Positions 54,773-63,182 of a stretch of 64,000 nucleotides of DNA are shown here, piece after piece. Within the stretch, counting starts at the first letter, position 1; every line of letters starts with the position of its first letter. The notes below the pieces were generated by a model. That model ran no database searches, was not told the DNA's origin, and worked only from the letters and a program-made list of their open reading frames with translations. The stretch comes from Euzebya sp051004735 (GTDB lineage Bacteria > Actinomycetota > Nitriliruptoria > Euzebyales > Euzebyaceae): contig JBPCKA010000093.1 of assembly GCA_051004735.1 (NCBI GenBank), positions 60,475-124,474 on the forward strand, read 5' to 3'. The translations under genes and the position numbers were made by a program.

Positions 54773-54800
54773 ATTTTACACTGTGAAATAGAGCACAGTG
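54773..54800. promoter_or_regulatory. PadR operator/promoter
   Basis: The inverted repeat CACTGTG (54779-54785) and CACAGTG (54794-54800), 8 bases apart, lies directly upstream of padR. On the minus strand TAAAAT (54773-54778) is an apparent -10. Placement over the promoter fits repression by the encoded PadR protein. Confidence 0.7.
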
Positions 54801-54848
54801 AAGGGTCGCCACCACATTGGCAGCCGGCGGTGGATCAGACGGGCTGGA

Positions 54849-55853
54849 TCAGACCCCGGCCGACTGGGTTTGTGTCTGCTTGCCGGTGACCGCCACGGCC
54901 GGCGGGGCGAACCAGGTGGCCGCGGCCGCCTGATGCACGCCGGCGAGTTGTCCCTGCAGGACGTCCATGTAGGAGTGGAGTTCCGCGCCCGACAGCCCGG
55001 TCAGATCAGCCGATTCCAACTCCTGTTGCGCGACCGCGCACGCCGCCATGATCTCGTCGTGATGAGGCAACTCCAGCAGCCGGCGTGACAACTCAGTCAG
55101 GCTGAACTCAACCGAGCGGGGGAACTGCGGATCGCTCAACAGGAACTGCAGCGCCCGGGGGCCGCTGACCCCGGCCCGGGCGACCCGGCGGAACATCTGC
55201 ATCGCCGACACCGACTTCAACACCGCCATCCAGGTCACATCGGCATAGGGCAGTGTTCCCTCACCCATGCGGTGGCCCAGCAGGATCGAAGCCTGCACGT
55301 CGATGACACGGGTGGTCATGTCAGCGCGCTCAAGGTGACGGCCGACCTGCAGGAAGGCGTAGGCCTGGTCGTGGCTCATGGTGCCATCAAGCAGGCCGGC
55401 CAATGTCTGGCACCGGCTGATGACCTCCGACAGCCACTCCAGGCGGCTGCGCCGGGGCACCGCCCGGTCAGTGTTGTCCTGGGCCCACAGGTACAGGCTG
55501 TTGGCCGTCTCCCACCCCGACCGGGGGAGCAGGGCCCGAACCGAGCGCAGGTTCTGCCGGGCAGCGGTCACGCACTGCAGGATCGACCCGGGATTGTCCT
55601 CGGCGGTGGTGAGGAAGGAGACGATCTGGTGTTCCTCGGTGGCCACCACGCCACCATCATCGGTCGTGACGACCTGCTCGTAGGCATCGGCGTTGCCGGT
55701 CACCGCCAGCGTCGGTCGCCACCCCACGCTGACTGCCTTCGGCATGTCCAGGTACAACTCGGTGGAGGAGCGCAACAGCCGGGCGGTGGCCTCTGCTCGT
55801 TCCAGGTACCGACCGGCCCAGTACACGTGTTCGGCAAGTCGCGAAAGAAGCAT
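54849..55853 (-). CDS. Alpha-E domain protein
   Basis: A 334-residue all-helical cytosolic protein of the alpha-E family. The opening LLSRLAEHVYWAGRYLERAEATARLLR, with its paired Trp and ArgTyr-Glu-Arg pattern, is the family hallmark and matches the C-terminal half of the ATP-grasp/alpha-E fusion. These domains always travel with circularly permuted ATP-grasp proteins; they are thought to assist or regulate the ligase, but no activity is known. It follows the stand-alone ATP-grasp gene by 39 bases on the same strand, giving a second, unfused ATP-grasp plus alpha-E pair in one cluster. Confidence 0.93.
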   Translation of the reverse strand: MLLSRLAEHVYWAGRYLERAEATARLLRSSTELYLDMPKAVSVGWRPTLAVTGNADAYEQVVTTDDGGVVATEEHQIVSFLTTAEDNPGSILQCVTAARQNLRSVRALLPRSGWETANSLYLWAQDNTDRAVPRRSRLEWLSEVISRCQTLAGLLDGTMSHDQAYAFLQVGRHLERADMTTRVIDVQASILLGHRMGEGTLPYADVTWMAVLKSVSAMQMFRRVARAGVSGPRALQFLLSDPQFPRSVEFSLTELSRRLLELPHHDEIMAACAVAQQELESADLTGLSGAELHSYMDVLQGQLAGVHQAAAATWFAPPAVAVTGKQTQTQSAGV

Positions 55854-55892
55854 GTCGCACTCAATCTAGCGGCGGATGGTCAGACCGGGCTT

Positions 55893-57356
55893 CTACGCCT
55901 GGGCGGCGGTGTGGGTTGGCACAACTGCGGGGTCGATGATCCAGGTGTCCTTGCTGCCACCGCCCTGGGAGGAGTTGACCACCAGGGACCCCTCGACAAA
56001 GGCGACCCGGGTCAACCCTCCCTGGGTGACGTAGGGCCGTGGGCCGGACAGGATGAACGGTCGCAGGTCCAGATGGCGTGGCACGACCTTGCCGTCCCGC
56101 AGGGTCGGTGCGGTAGACAACTGCAAGGTGGGCTGGGCCACGTAGTTGCGCGGGTCGGCCAGGATCCGCTCACGAACCTCCGCCTTCTGTGCCTCCGTCG
56201 ACTGGCGGCCGATGAACAGGCCGTAGCCGCCCGACTCGTTCGCCGGCTTCACCACCAGGTCATCAAGATTGGCCAGCACATGGCTGCGCTGGGCAACATC
56301 GGCGCACAGGAAGGTCGGGACGTTGGGGATCAGCGGATCGGCATCCAGGTAGAAGCGGATGATGTCGGGGACGTAGGCGTAGATGACCTTGTCATCGGCC
56401 ACCCCTGCTCCCGGCGCGTTGGCCAACGCCACGTTGCCCGCATGCCATGCCCGCATCAGCCCGGCAACCCCAAGTGCGGAGTCCTTGAGGAAGGCGTCCG
56501 GATCCAAGAAGGCGTCATCGACGCGGCGGTAGATGACATCGACTCGAACCGGTCCATCGACGGTGCGCATGTAGACGCAGTCGTCGCCGTCGACCATGAG
56601 GTCGTTGCCCTCCACCAGGTAGGCCCCCATCTCCTGCGCCAGGAAGGCATGTTCGAAGTAGGCGGAGTTGAACACCCCCGGCGTCAGCACGCAGATGACC
56701 GGTTGGTCGACGTCACGAGGGGAGAGGTCGGCCAGCATGTTGCGCAACTCGTTGGGGTAGCTGTCGACCGGATGGATGTCCAGGTCGAAGAAGGCCTCGG
56801 CCAGCACACGCTTGGTGACCGCCCGGTTCTCAAGCATGTAGCTGACACCCGAGGGCACCCGCAGGTTGTCCTCCAGCACATACATCGTTCCCGCAGCGTC
56901 GCGCACCAGGTCGCTGCCGCTGATGTGGGCCCACACACCACCCTTGGGACTGGCGCCGACACACTCGGGCCGGAAATTGGTGGAACTGGCCAGGACCTCC
57001 TCAGGAACGATCCCCTCCGCTATGATCCGGCGATCGTGGTACAGGTCGTCGATGAAGCGGTTCATGGCGTCCAAGCGCTGGATCAGCCCCGCCGAGACCT
57101 TCTCCCACTCATGGGTGGTGATGACCCGCGGGATGATGTCGAAGGGCCAACTGCGGTCGATGTTCTCGCCCTCGGAGTAGACGGTGAAGGTGATCCCCAT
57201 CGCCTGGATGGCCACGTCGGCGGCGGCCTGCCGTTGCAGCAGGCCCTCACCAAGGCTGTCAAGGATTCGGGCAACCGGGCCACACCCCGGTCGGGCACCG
57301 CCGCCCGAGACGATCATCTCGTCCCAGCAGCCGACGCTGTCATACCCACTCCACAT
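55893..57356 (-). CDS. Circularly permuted ATP-grasp type 2 ligase-like protein
   Basis: A 487-residue cytosolic enzyme. ATP-grasp elements seen in permuted order: CVLTPGVFNSAYFEHAFLA, LVEGNDLMVDGDDCVYM, VDVIYRRVDDAFLDPD, DDLVVKPANESGGYGLFIG (Lys and glycine loop for ATP) and GGSKDTWII near the end. The reaction is expected to be acyl-phosphate-based ligation of a carboxylate to an amine. The frame is open far upstream (137 codons), but that stretch lies antiparallel within the preceding gene. ATG 57356 follows the CWB2/PPC stop (57358) after one base, which implies translational coupling. Confidence 0.93.
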   Translation of the reverse strand: MWSGYDSVGCWDEMIVSGGGARPGCGPVARILDSLGEGLLQRQAAADVAIQAMGITFTVYSEGENIDRSWPFDIIPRVITTHEWEKVSAGLIQRLDAMNRFIDDLYHDRRIIAEGIVPEEVLASSTNFRPECVGASPKGGVWAHISGSDLVRDAAGTMYVLEDNLRVPSGVSYMLENRAVTKRVLAEAFFDLDIHPVDSYPNELRNMLADLSPRDVDQPVICVLTPGVFNSAYFEHAFLAQEMGAYLVEGNDLMVDGDDCVYMRTVDGPVRVDVIYRRVDDAFLDPDAFLKDSALGVAGLMRAWHAGNVALANAPGAGVADDKVIYAYVPDIIRFYLDADPLIPNVPTFLCADVAQRSHVLANLDDLVVKPANESGGYGLFIGRQSTEAQKAEVRERILADPRNYVAQPTLQLSTAPTLRDGKVVPRHLDLRPFILSGPRPYVTQGGLTRVAFVEGSLVVNSSQGGGSKDTWIIDPAVVPTHTAAQA

Positions 57357-57357
57357 C

Positions 57358-60129
57358 TCAGTTCCCAGCAGTTCGACGGGCCAGCCCTCCTGATCCGGAC
57401 GTGGTCGCCGCCGCATACCCCCCGGTCGGGAAGGTCGCCTCGAAGGTGAACGCCCCATAGAAGTCATCAAAGACCGAGCCGGCGACCACGAAGTCTCCGC
57501 TTGAGGGCAACACGAACTCGATCCGCGAGTTGGGGTACCCCCCACCATCGTCATCGAAGGCAACCAGGTTGCCAACCGAGTCATAGATTTCAAGGATCGG
57601 GTCGGTCTGGTCGAAGTCGGCGCGCCGCAACTCAAGGACCAGCAGATCCCCAGCCACGCCGTTGTAGGTGTACTCAGCAACTGGGAACTCGGGGCTGAAC
57701 ACGCCTGAGTCGATGAAGACCGGCGCGTCGTCCACGGCCAGCAGGAAATCGCCGTAGGACGTCTCATAGCCGTGTGCCTGCACGCAGTAGGAACCCGATT
57801 CGGGGAGCGTCACGTCCAGTCGGCTGTTGAGTCCGTCGTCGCCGTCGTCGTTCTCAGCGATCCGGGTGCCGTCAGGGCCGAACAGGCTCACGATGGGATC
57901 CAGGCCCTGGTTACCGAACGCGTCATCCAAACGGATCCGCAGCGACTCCCCGGCCACCCCGTCGAAGCGGAAGTACTGGGACTCGCGGGGCTGGGTCAGC
58001 GCCCCGGACGTCAACCGACCAATCTGCAGCGGACGCGCGGTCGGGCAGGTCAGGCCATCCTGGCCAGGCACGAACGGGATGTAGATGAACTGGGCCCGCA
58101 GCGTGGTGATGCGGGTGTCGGCCGGCACCTCGAAGGTGACCGACGGTTGGCTCTGGTTCACCCGGTCGGGCTGGACCAGCAGGATGTTGAAGCCGGGGGC
58201 GCTGATGGAGGAGGAGCACTGGGCGCCGACCTCGACGATACGGAAGCCCGGACCCACCGATTCCCCGTCACAGATGATCAACAGGTTGTCGGGGTTGTTG
58301 ATGATGCCCGACTCACCGGGAGGTGGAGGCTGGGGTGCGCTGGGCAGCAGATCGTCGATCTGCAGCACCCAACGGACCGAGACGTCACGGACATCTGCGC
58401 CGGTGTTCTGGGCGACCGCTGCCAGATCAAAGTTCGCGGTGGTCCCCTGACCCAACAGCAGCGGCACGCGCAGGCCGGAGTCACTGAAGCTGTACAGGCC
58501 CCACAGCACCTGTTGGGTCTGCGGCGGGACCTCCACTGACACGGTGCAGGCCGACTGCGGACTGGTGATCAGCGGGTCGCTGCCCAGGTTGACGAAGTCA
58601 TAGCCCGGCGCTCCCGGCTGCTGGTTCTGCGCCTGGTAGGCCGACCCTTGCATGGTCTGTGGTTGGCCGCCGGGAGGCGTACAGGTGATGGTGTCGTTGA
58701 CGATCACCGGTTGATCGGGGACGACCTCGCCGTAGGCCAAGACATCTGATCCGACGAAGGCCTGCTCGACGCTGCGAGCACCCGGCCCCTCGGTGTCATA
58801 CACCACGGTCGAGCGCAGGAACGCGTCGCTGGCGGTCCCCGCATAGCTGACGGTCAACTGGCACCGCCCCGGTGGGAGTTCCGAGGCCATCGAGAAGGTC
58901 GCTTGCCCTGCGGCGTCGGTGGTCAGCAACTGTGAGTCACCGACACAGTCACCGTCCACCAGGACCTCCACACCCGCGCCCTCCTCGGTCGGTGTCAACG
59001 TGGCGGTGATGAGGAGACCGGGATCCACCCGGACTCCGCGTGGGGGGTCCAACGCCAGGATCGGAACATCGATCAGACCCAGTGCCCTGCGACCCTCGGT
59101 GCAGGCCAACGGGTGGACCACACAGGTGATGGTCAGGTCGCCTGCCTGGGCGAAGGAGGTACCCGGCGTGAGGAACGCATCGGTCTCAGGCAGCAGACGG
59201 ACCCCGTCGGCCAGCAGGATTGGGGCATCAAGCAGCGCCGCCCGACCCGCCGCGGCGAACCCGCCGGCCCAGGCATCATCGCCGGTCCCGTCGACCAGGA
59301 TCACATGGGACACGTCGGCGGCGGTGTCGGCACCCTGCTCCTTGGCGATCTCAAGGGCCGTTCCGCCCCGGGTGTCCCCGGCGATCCGGGAGGTGTCGAT
59401 CCCCATCTCGCGAATCTGGTTCTCGACCGCGGCCGACAATGCGGCTGTGCCACCCACCAGCTTCACCTGGGTGATGTCGGATTCGGCCAGATACTCACGC
59501 GTGGCCGGTGCCAGTTCTTCAGTGGTGGACAGCAGGATCGGCCAGCCCATCTCCGCTGACAGGGCACCGGCGCCCAGGGCGTCGGCGAAGGCCTGCGTGG
59601 GGTTGTCCGGGTCGGCCGGAAACGCCCTGGCCAGGATCGCCGTGGTGGCCGACCCCGCCTCCTGATCGGCAATGTCGATCGCCGTTTCGATGCGGCTGCC
59701 GCCCTGGCGTCGCTGCACCGACAGTCCAGCCGCGACCAGCTCGTCGGCCACGGTGGGGGAAACCGCGCCGCTGCCGCCCAGGATCAGGGCCTCACCGGCG
59801 CCGACGCGCTGGATCTCACCCAGGACTCGCGGCGGAACAGGCCCGTTCGGTGGCACCAACAGCAGTGGTGCGTTGCGCTGCAACAACCCGGAGGCCAGCG
59901 CATCGGCGAAGTTGTCATCGCGGCTGATGACCACGCGCTGGACCGAGGCCAGATCCGTCGCCTCGCTCAGCCGAACTGCGATCTCGGCGTTGGAGGGTGC
60001 CTCATTGTCCTTGATGATCGAGACGCTGCCGTCGTTCTGGGCATGCACCGGCGCTGCCGACACCGCCAGCAGTGAAGCCAGTAGCGCAACCATGACGACG
60101 ACGGACCGCAATGATGATCGGCTGGTCAT
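57358..60129 (-). CDS. Secreted CWB2-repeat protein with two C-terminal PPC domains
   Basis: A 923-residue exported protein. Signal peptide: SVVVMVALLASLLAVSAAPVHA. CWB2 repeats fill about 30-320 (VVISRDDNFADALASGLL, ALILGGSGAVSPTVADEL, RRQGGSRIETAIDIA, VKLVGGTAALSAAVENQI). An Ig-like region (GVEVLVDGDCVGDSQLLTTD) and a middle segment of unknown type follow. The C-terminus has two bacterial pre-peptidase C-terminal (PPC) domains (YFRFDGVAGESLRIRLDD and YTYNGVAGDLLVLELRRAD). No protease domain is present. ATG 60129 is chosen for its AGGAG about 11 bases upstream and for the signal peptide; the frame opens 10 codons earlier. First gene of the ATP-grasp/transglutaminase cluster. Confidence 0.9.
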   Translation of the reverse strand: MTSRSSLRSVVVMVALLASLLAVSAAPVHAQNDGSVSIIKDNEAPSNAEIAVRLSEATDLASVQRVVISRDDNFADALASGLLQRNAPLLLVPPNGPVPPRVLGEIQRVGAGEALILGGSGAVSPTVADELVAAGLSVQRRQGGSRIETAIDIADQEAGSATTAILARAFPADPDNPTQAFADALGAGALSAEMGWPILLSTTEELAPATREYLAESDITQVKLVGGTAALSAAVENQIREMGIDTSRIAGDTRGGTALEIAKEQGADTAADVSHVILVDGTGDDAWAGGFAAAGRAALLDAPILLADGVRLLPETDAFLTPGTSFAQAGDLTITCVVHPLACTEGRRALGLIDVPILALDPPRGVRVDPGLLITATLTPTEEGAGVEVLVDGDCVGDSQLLTTDAAGQATFSMASELPPGRCQLTVSYAGTASDAFLRSTVVYDTEGPGARSVEQAFVGSDVLAYGEVVPDQPVIVNDTITCTPPGGQPQTMQGSAYQAQNQQPGAPGYDFVNLGSDPLITSPQSACTVSVEVPPQTQQVLWGLYSFSDSGLRVPLLLGQGTTANFDLAAVAQNTGADVRDVSVRWVLQIDDLLPSAPQPPPPGESGIINNPDNLLIICDGESVGPGFRIVEVGAQCSSSISAPGFNILLVQPDRVNQSQPSVTFEVPADTRITTLRAQFIYIPFVPGQDGLTCPTARPLQIGRLTSGALTQPRESQYFRFDGVAGESLRIRLDDAFGNQGLDPIVSLFGPDGTRIAENDDGDDGLNSRLDVTLPESGSYCVQAHGYETSYGDFLLAVDDAPVFIDSGVFSPEFPVAEYTYNGVAGDLLVLELRRADFDQTDPILEIYDSVGNLVAFDDDGGGYPNSRIEFVLPSSGDFVVAGSVFDDFYGAFTFEATFPTGGYAAATTSGSGGLARRTAGN

Positions 60130-60245
60130 GATTGAACGTTCTCCTGCATGGGGTGACAACCACAGAAAGAGGCATACGGCACGAACTTGCCGCCGCGACG
60201 CATCTTAGTACCTCACCCCAGGTGCCAGTCCAGACGGGTGGAGCT

Positions 60246-60291
60246 GTCACCGCTTGGTCATATCCCCACCCGCCCCACCAACAGCGGTGAC
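60246..60291. other. Stem-loop between pstB and the CWB2/PPC gene
   Basis: GTCACCGCT (60246-60254) pairs perfectly with AGCGGTGAC (60283-60291) across a 28-nt loop, directly downstream of pstB. There is no T run. It could be a weak terminator for the pst operon. Confidence 0.35.
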
Positions 60292-60297
60292 GAACGA

Positions 60298-61179
60298 TCA
60301 GCCGAAGCGACCGGTGACGTAATCCTGGGTCCGGGTGTCGGAGGGATCGCTGAACAGATCGCCGGTCTGTCCGTACTCGATCAGACGACCGGATCGGTGG
60401 TCGCGCCCCGAAGAATCAGACACGATCTCAGTGGTGAAGAAGGCGGTGCGATCGCTCGCCCTGGCAGCCTGCTGCATGTTGTGAGTGACGATGATGATGG
60501 TGTAGTCCTGCTTCAACCGCGCCATCAGATCCTCGATGTGGTGTGTTGCCACCGGGTCCAGCGCCGAACAGGGCTCATCCATCAGGATGACCTAGGGCTT
60601 GACGGCGATCGCCCTGGCGATGCACAGCCGCTGCTGCTGCCCACCGGAGAGGCTGTATCCGCTGTCGTCCAGCTTGTCCTTGACCTCATCCCACAACGCC
60701 GCGCGCCGCAACGATTCCTCGACCACCTGGTCGGTGTCGGCCTTCATTTTGAGCGCACGGGGCCCGAAGGCCACGTTGTCATAGATGGACTTCGGGAACG
60801 GGTTGGGCTTCTGAAACACCATGCCGATCAGTCGACGGACCTCGACCGGGTCAACCTTGGGTCCATACAGATCATGGCCGTGATACAGGATCCGGCCCGA
60901 CATCCACGACGAGGGGATCAGATCGTTGGTGCGATTGAAGGCGCGAAGGAGGGTGGACTTGCCACAGCCCGATGGGCCGATGAACGCGGTGATCCGGTTC
61001 TTGGGGATCTCCATGGAGACGTTCTTGATGGCGGGGAAGTCGCCGTAGTTGATCGTCACGTCTGCCAGGTCGAACAGCGTTTCGGTCGTCCCCTCCTTCT
61101 CCTGCGAACGGTCAAGTTCCAGGTGTAGACGCACGTCTGACTGCACGGCGGTCACGGTGGCTTCGGCGTGGTCGGACAT
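60298..61179 (-). pseudogene. pstB: Phosphate ABC transporter ATPase with an in-frame TAG codon
   Basis: The frame from ATG 61179 encodes a textbook PstB: Walker A GPSGCGKST (68-76), the FQKPNPFPKSIYDNVAFGPR switch region, and the SLSGGQQQRLCIARAIA signature near 176-192. Codon 196 is then TAG (60592-60594), where related proteins usually have Glu. The same frame continues VILMDEPCSALDPVATHHIEDL (Walker B and D-loop), then IIIVTHNMQQAARASDRTAFF, to TGA at 60298. No indel: one G-to-T change (GAG to TAG) explains it. Translation stopping there would lack Walker B and the switch His and be inactive; an ATG at Walker B could restart only a fragment. Normal role: energising phosphate import with PstA/PstC. 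Confidence 0.9.
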
Positions 61180-61182
61180 GTC

Positions 61183-62097
61183 TCAATACCCTTTCGAGTA
61201 CTTGTTGCGCAGGTAGATGGCCACGGAGTTCATGGTGAGCAGGACCGCCATCAACACGATGATCCCGGCGGCGGCCACCTCGATCTGAAACTCGGGCTGC
61301 GGACGCTTGACGAAGTCAAAGATCTGGATGGGCAGCGCCGAATAGGCATCGCCGACAGCCCACGGCAGGTTGTCCGCGCGGCGTGAGAACACGGCGCCTG
61401 CGACCAGGATCGGGGCGGTCTCCCCGATGGCACGGGACAACGCCAGGATGGTCCCGGTCAACACCCCTGGGATGGCGGCGGGCAGGGTGATGGAAAAGGC
61501 GACCTGAATCGGCGTGGCGCCAAGTGCCAGCCCACCGTCACGCATGCTCTTGGGGACCCCGCGCAGCGATTCCCGGCTGGCCACGATGATCACCGGCAGC
61601 ACCAGCAGGCTCAGCGTCAATGCCCCGACCAGCAATGTACGCCCGAACCCGGGCAGCGAGCCCAGCAGTTGAGCGAAGATCCCGAATCCCAGCAATCCGT
61701 AGACCACCGAGGGGACGCTGGCCAGGTTGTTGATGTTGGCCTCCACCAGTCGGCTGAACCGCGACTCGGCGCTGAACTCCTCCAGGTACAGCGCCGCGGC
61801 GACCCCCAACGGGAAGGCGATCACCGCAACCAGGACCATCAGCGACAAGGTGCCTGTCAGGCCAGAGCGGATACCGGTGCTTTCGGCTCGTCGTGAGGTG
61901 TACTGGGTGAACAACGTCGCGTTCACACGGCCCGCCCCGTCCAAGACCACATCGATGATCAGCCAGGCCAGCACGGCCACCGAGATGACGGTCGCGATGA
62001 TCAGCACGGCCTGGAAACGTCGTTCTCGCGCCACCTTCTTGGGTGAGGGAAACAGATCGACCTTCGGACGGGTCAACAGCGATGCGGGGGAACTCAT
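61183..62097 (-). CDS. pstA: Phosphate ABC transporter permease
   Basis: A 304-residue inner-membrane permease. Six hydrophobic segments, with the EAA-loop region SLRGVPKSMRDGGLALGATP contacting the ATPase, and SRAIGETAPILVAGAVFS near the last helices, which is characteristic of PstA. It pairs with PstC to form the phosphate channel fed by PstS. Its ATG overlaps the pstC stop by one base (TGATG), and it is followed by pstB after three bases. Confidence 0.95.
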   Translation of the reverse strand: MSSPASLLTRPKVDLFPSPKKVARERRFQAVLIIATVISVAVLAWLIIDVVLDGAGRVNATLFTQYTSRRAESTGIRSGLTGTLSLMVLVAVIAFPLGVAAALYLEEFSAESRFSRLVEANINNLASVPSVVYGLLGFGIFAQLLGSLPGFGRTLLVGALTLSLLVLPVIIVASRESLRGVPKSMRDGGLALGATPIQVAFSITLPAAIPGVLTGTILALSRAIGETAPILVAGAVFSRRADNLPWAVGDAYSALPIQIFDFVKRPQPEFQIEVAAAGIIVLMAVLLTMNSVAIYLRNKYSKGY

Positions 62098-63059
62098 CAG
62101 TAGGTCTCCCGGAACCGGCGGACGAACCGCTGCGCGGCGACATTCAGCGAGAAGGTCATCAGGAACAGCATTGCCCCCACGGCGAATATGGACTCATACG
62201 TCACCGAACCTCGGGGTGCCTCACCCTGCACCGCCTGGACGATGTAGGCAGTCATGGTCTGGACCTGGCGAAACGGGTTGATGATGTCGACCGGGTTGCC
62301 GCCCAGGTCAACAGGTTGGTTCCCACCCGCCACGGCCACGATCATGGTTTCTCCGACCGCACGACCGAAACCCAGGATGACGGCGGCCACGATGCCGGAG
62401 AGGGCGGCAGGGAACACCACCCTGGTGACCACCTGGCGCTTGGTCGCGCCCAGTCCGTAGGCTCCCTGACGCAGTGCGTCAGGCACGGCGGTCATCGCGT
62501 CCTCTGACAACGAGGCGATGGTGGGCACGATCATGATCCCCATCACTATCCCGGCGCTCAGGGGATTGAAGAAGTCGACCGTGTCGGCCCCGAACACGCT
62601 GCGTAGGACCGGAGTCATCGCGGTCAACGCAAAATAGCCCAGCACGATCGTGGGAACCCCGGCCAGGATCTCAAGGACCGGTTTGACGACCTTGCGGACC
62701 CGCGGCCCGGCGTAGTCCGCCAGGTACACCGCTGATGCCAAGCCCAGTGGGACGGCGATGGCCATGGCAATGATGGTCACCATCACCGTGCCCTGTATCA
62801 GCGCGAAGATCCCGATCTGGAAGCTGTCTGACTCCGGGGAGATGAACGGCCGCCAGGCGGTGTCGGTGAAGAAATCGACGATCGAGACGTCGAAGAACAG
62901 GCTGAACGCCTCGGTGAACAGGATGAAGACAATGCCGATGGTGGTCGCGATGGACAGCAGTCCCGCACCACGCAGGAGGTTGAAGATGATCCGCTCACCG
63001 GTTCGCGATCGGTTGCTCACCAGTGGGTTCGGCAGGAGGTCAGGTGATCTGGAGCTCAA
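62097..63059 (-). CDS. pstC: Phosphate ABC transporter permease
   Basis: A 320-residue inner-membrane permease of the phosphate importer. Membrane segments include LSIATTIGIVFILFTEAFSLF, and the PstC-type GRAVGETMIVAVAGG and ALRQGAYGLGATKRQVVTRV (EAA loop) motifs are clear. The ORF begins at TTG 63059 with no strong ribosome-binding site; GTG 63020 (VSNRSRTGER) is an alternative that still leaves every membrane segment intact. The pstS gene is upstream on the same strand, separated by 123 bp with two hairpins. pstA follows with a one-base overlap. Confidence 0.94.
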   Translation of the reverse strand: MSSRSPDLLPNPLVSNRSRTGERIIFNLLRGAGLLSIATTIGIVFILFTEAFSLFFDVSIVDFFTDTAWRPFISPESDSFQIGIFALIQGTVMVTIIAMAIAVPLGLASAVYLADYAGPRVRKVVKPVLEILAGVPTIVLGYFALTAMTPVLRSVFGADTVDFFNPLSAGIVMGIMIVPTIASLSEDAMTAVPDALRQGAYGLGATKRQVVTRVVFPAALSGIVAAVILGFGRAVGETMIVAVAGGNQPVDLGGNPVDIINPFRQVQTMTAYIVQAVQGEAPRGSVTYESIFAVGAMLFLMTFSLNVAAQRFVRRFRETY

Positions 63060-63102
63060 CTGATGCCCAAGCGTGGAGATGGCCGCGCGAGCAACAACGC
63101 GA

Positions 63103-63172
63103 CCGCGTCGGAATCGTACCGACGCGGCCGGGCCGGTCAGGTTGCGGGAAGGTGAACATCCGCAACCTGACC
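63103..63172 (-). terminator. Two hairpins between pstS and pstC (attenuator or partial terminator)
   Basis: First downstream of pstS is a 13-bp perfect stem, 63135-63147 with 63160-63172, loop 12 nt. Then comes the 9-bp stem CCGCGTCGG / CCGACGCGG (63103-63111, 63119-63127), loop 7 nt. There are no T runs. They would let some transcripts end after pstS, giving more binding protein than permease. Confidence 0.75.
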
Positions 63173-63182
63173 TGTACTGCCG

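Noticed and set aside
55272..57449. 725-codon plus-strand ORF antiparallel to the ATP-grasp and alpha-E genes
   Set aside because: Rich in Gly, Gln, Asp and His with no family signature; it mirrors two well-supported minus-strand genes. High GC content keeps the antisense frame open.
60592..60594. TAG in pstB as pyrrolysine or programmed recoding
   Set aside because: No pyrrolysine machinery is expected or seen here, and the position is normally Glu; a simple nonsense change or base-call error is likelier.
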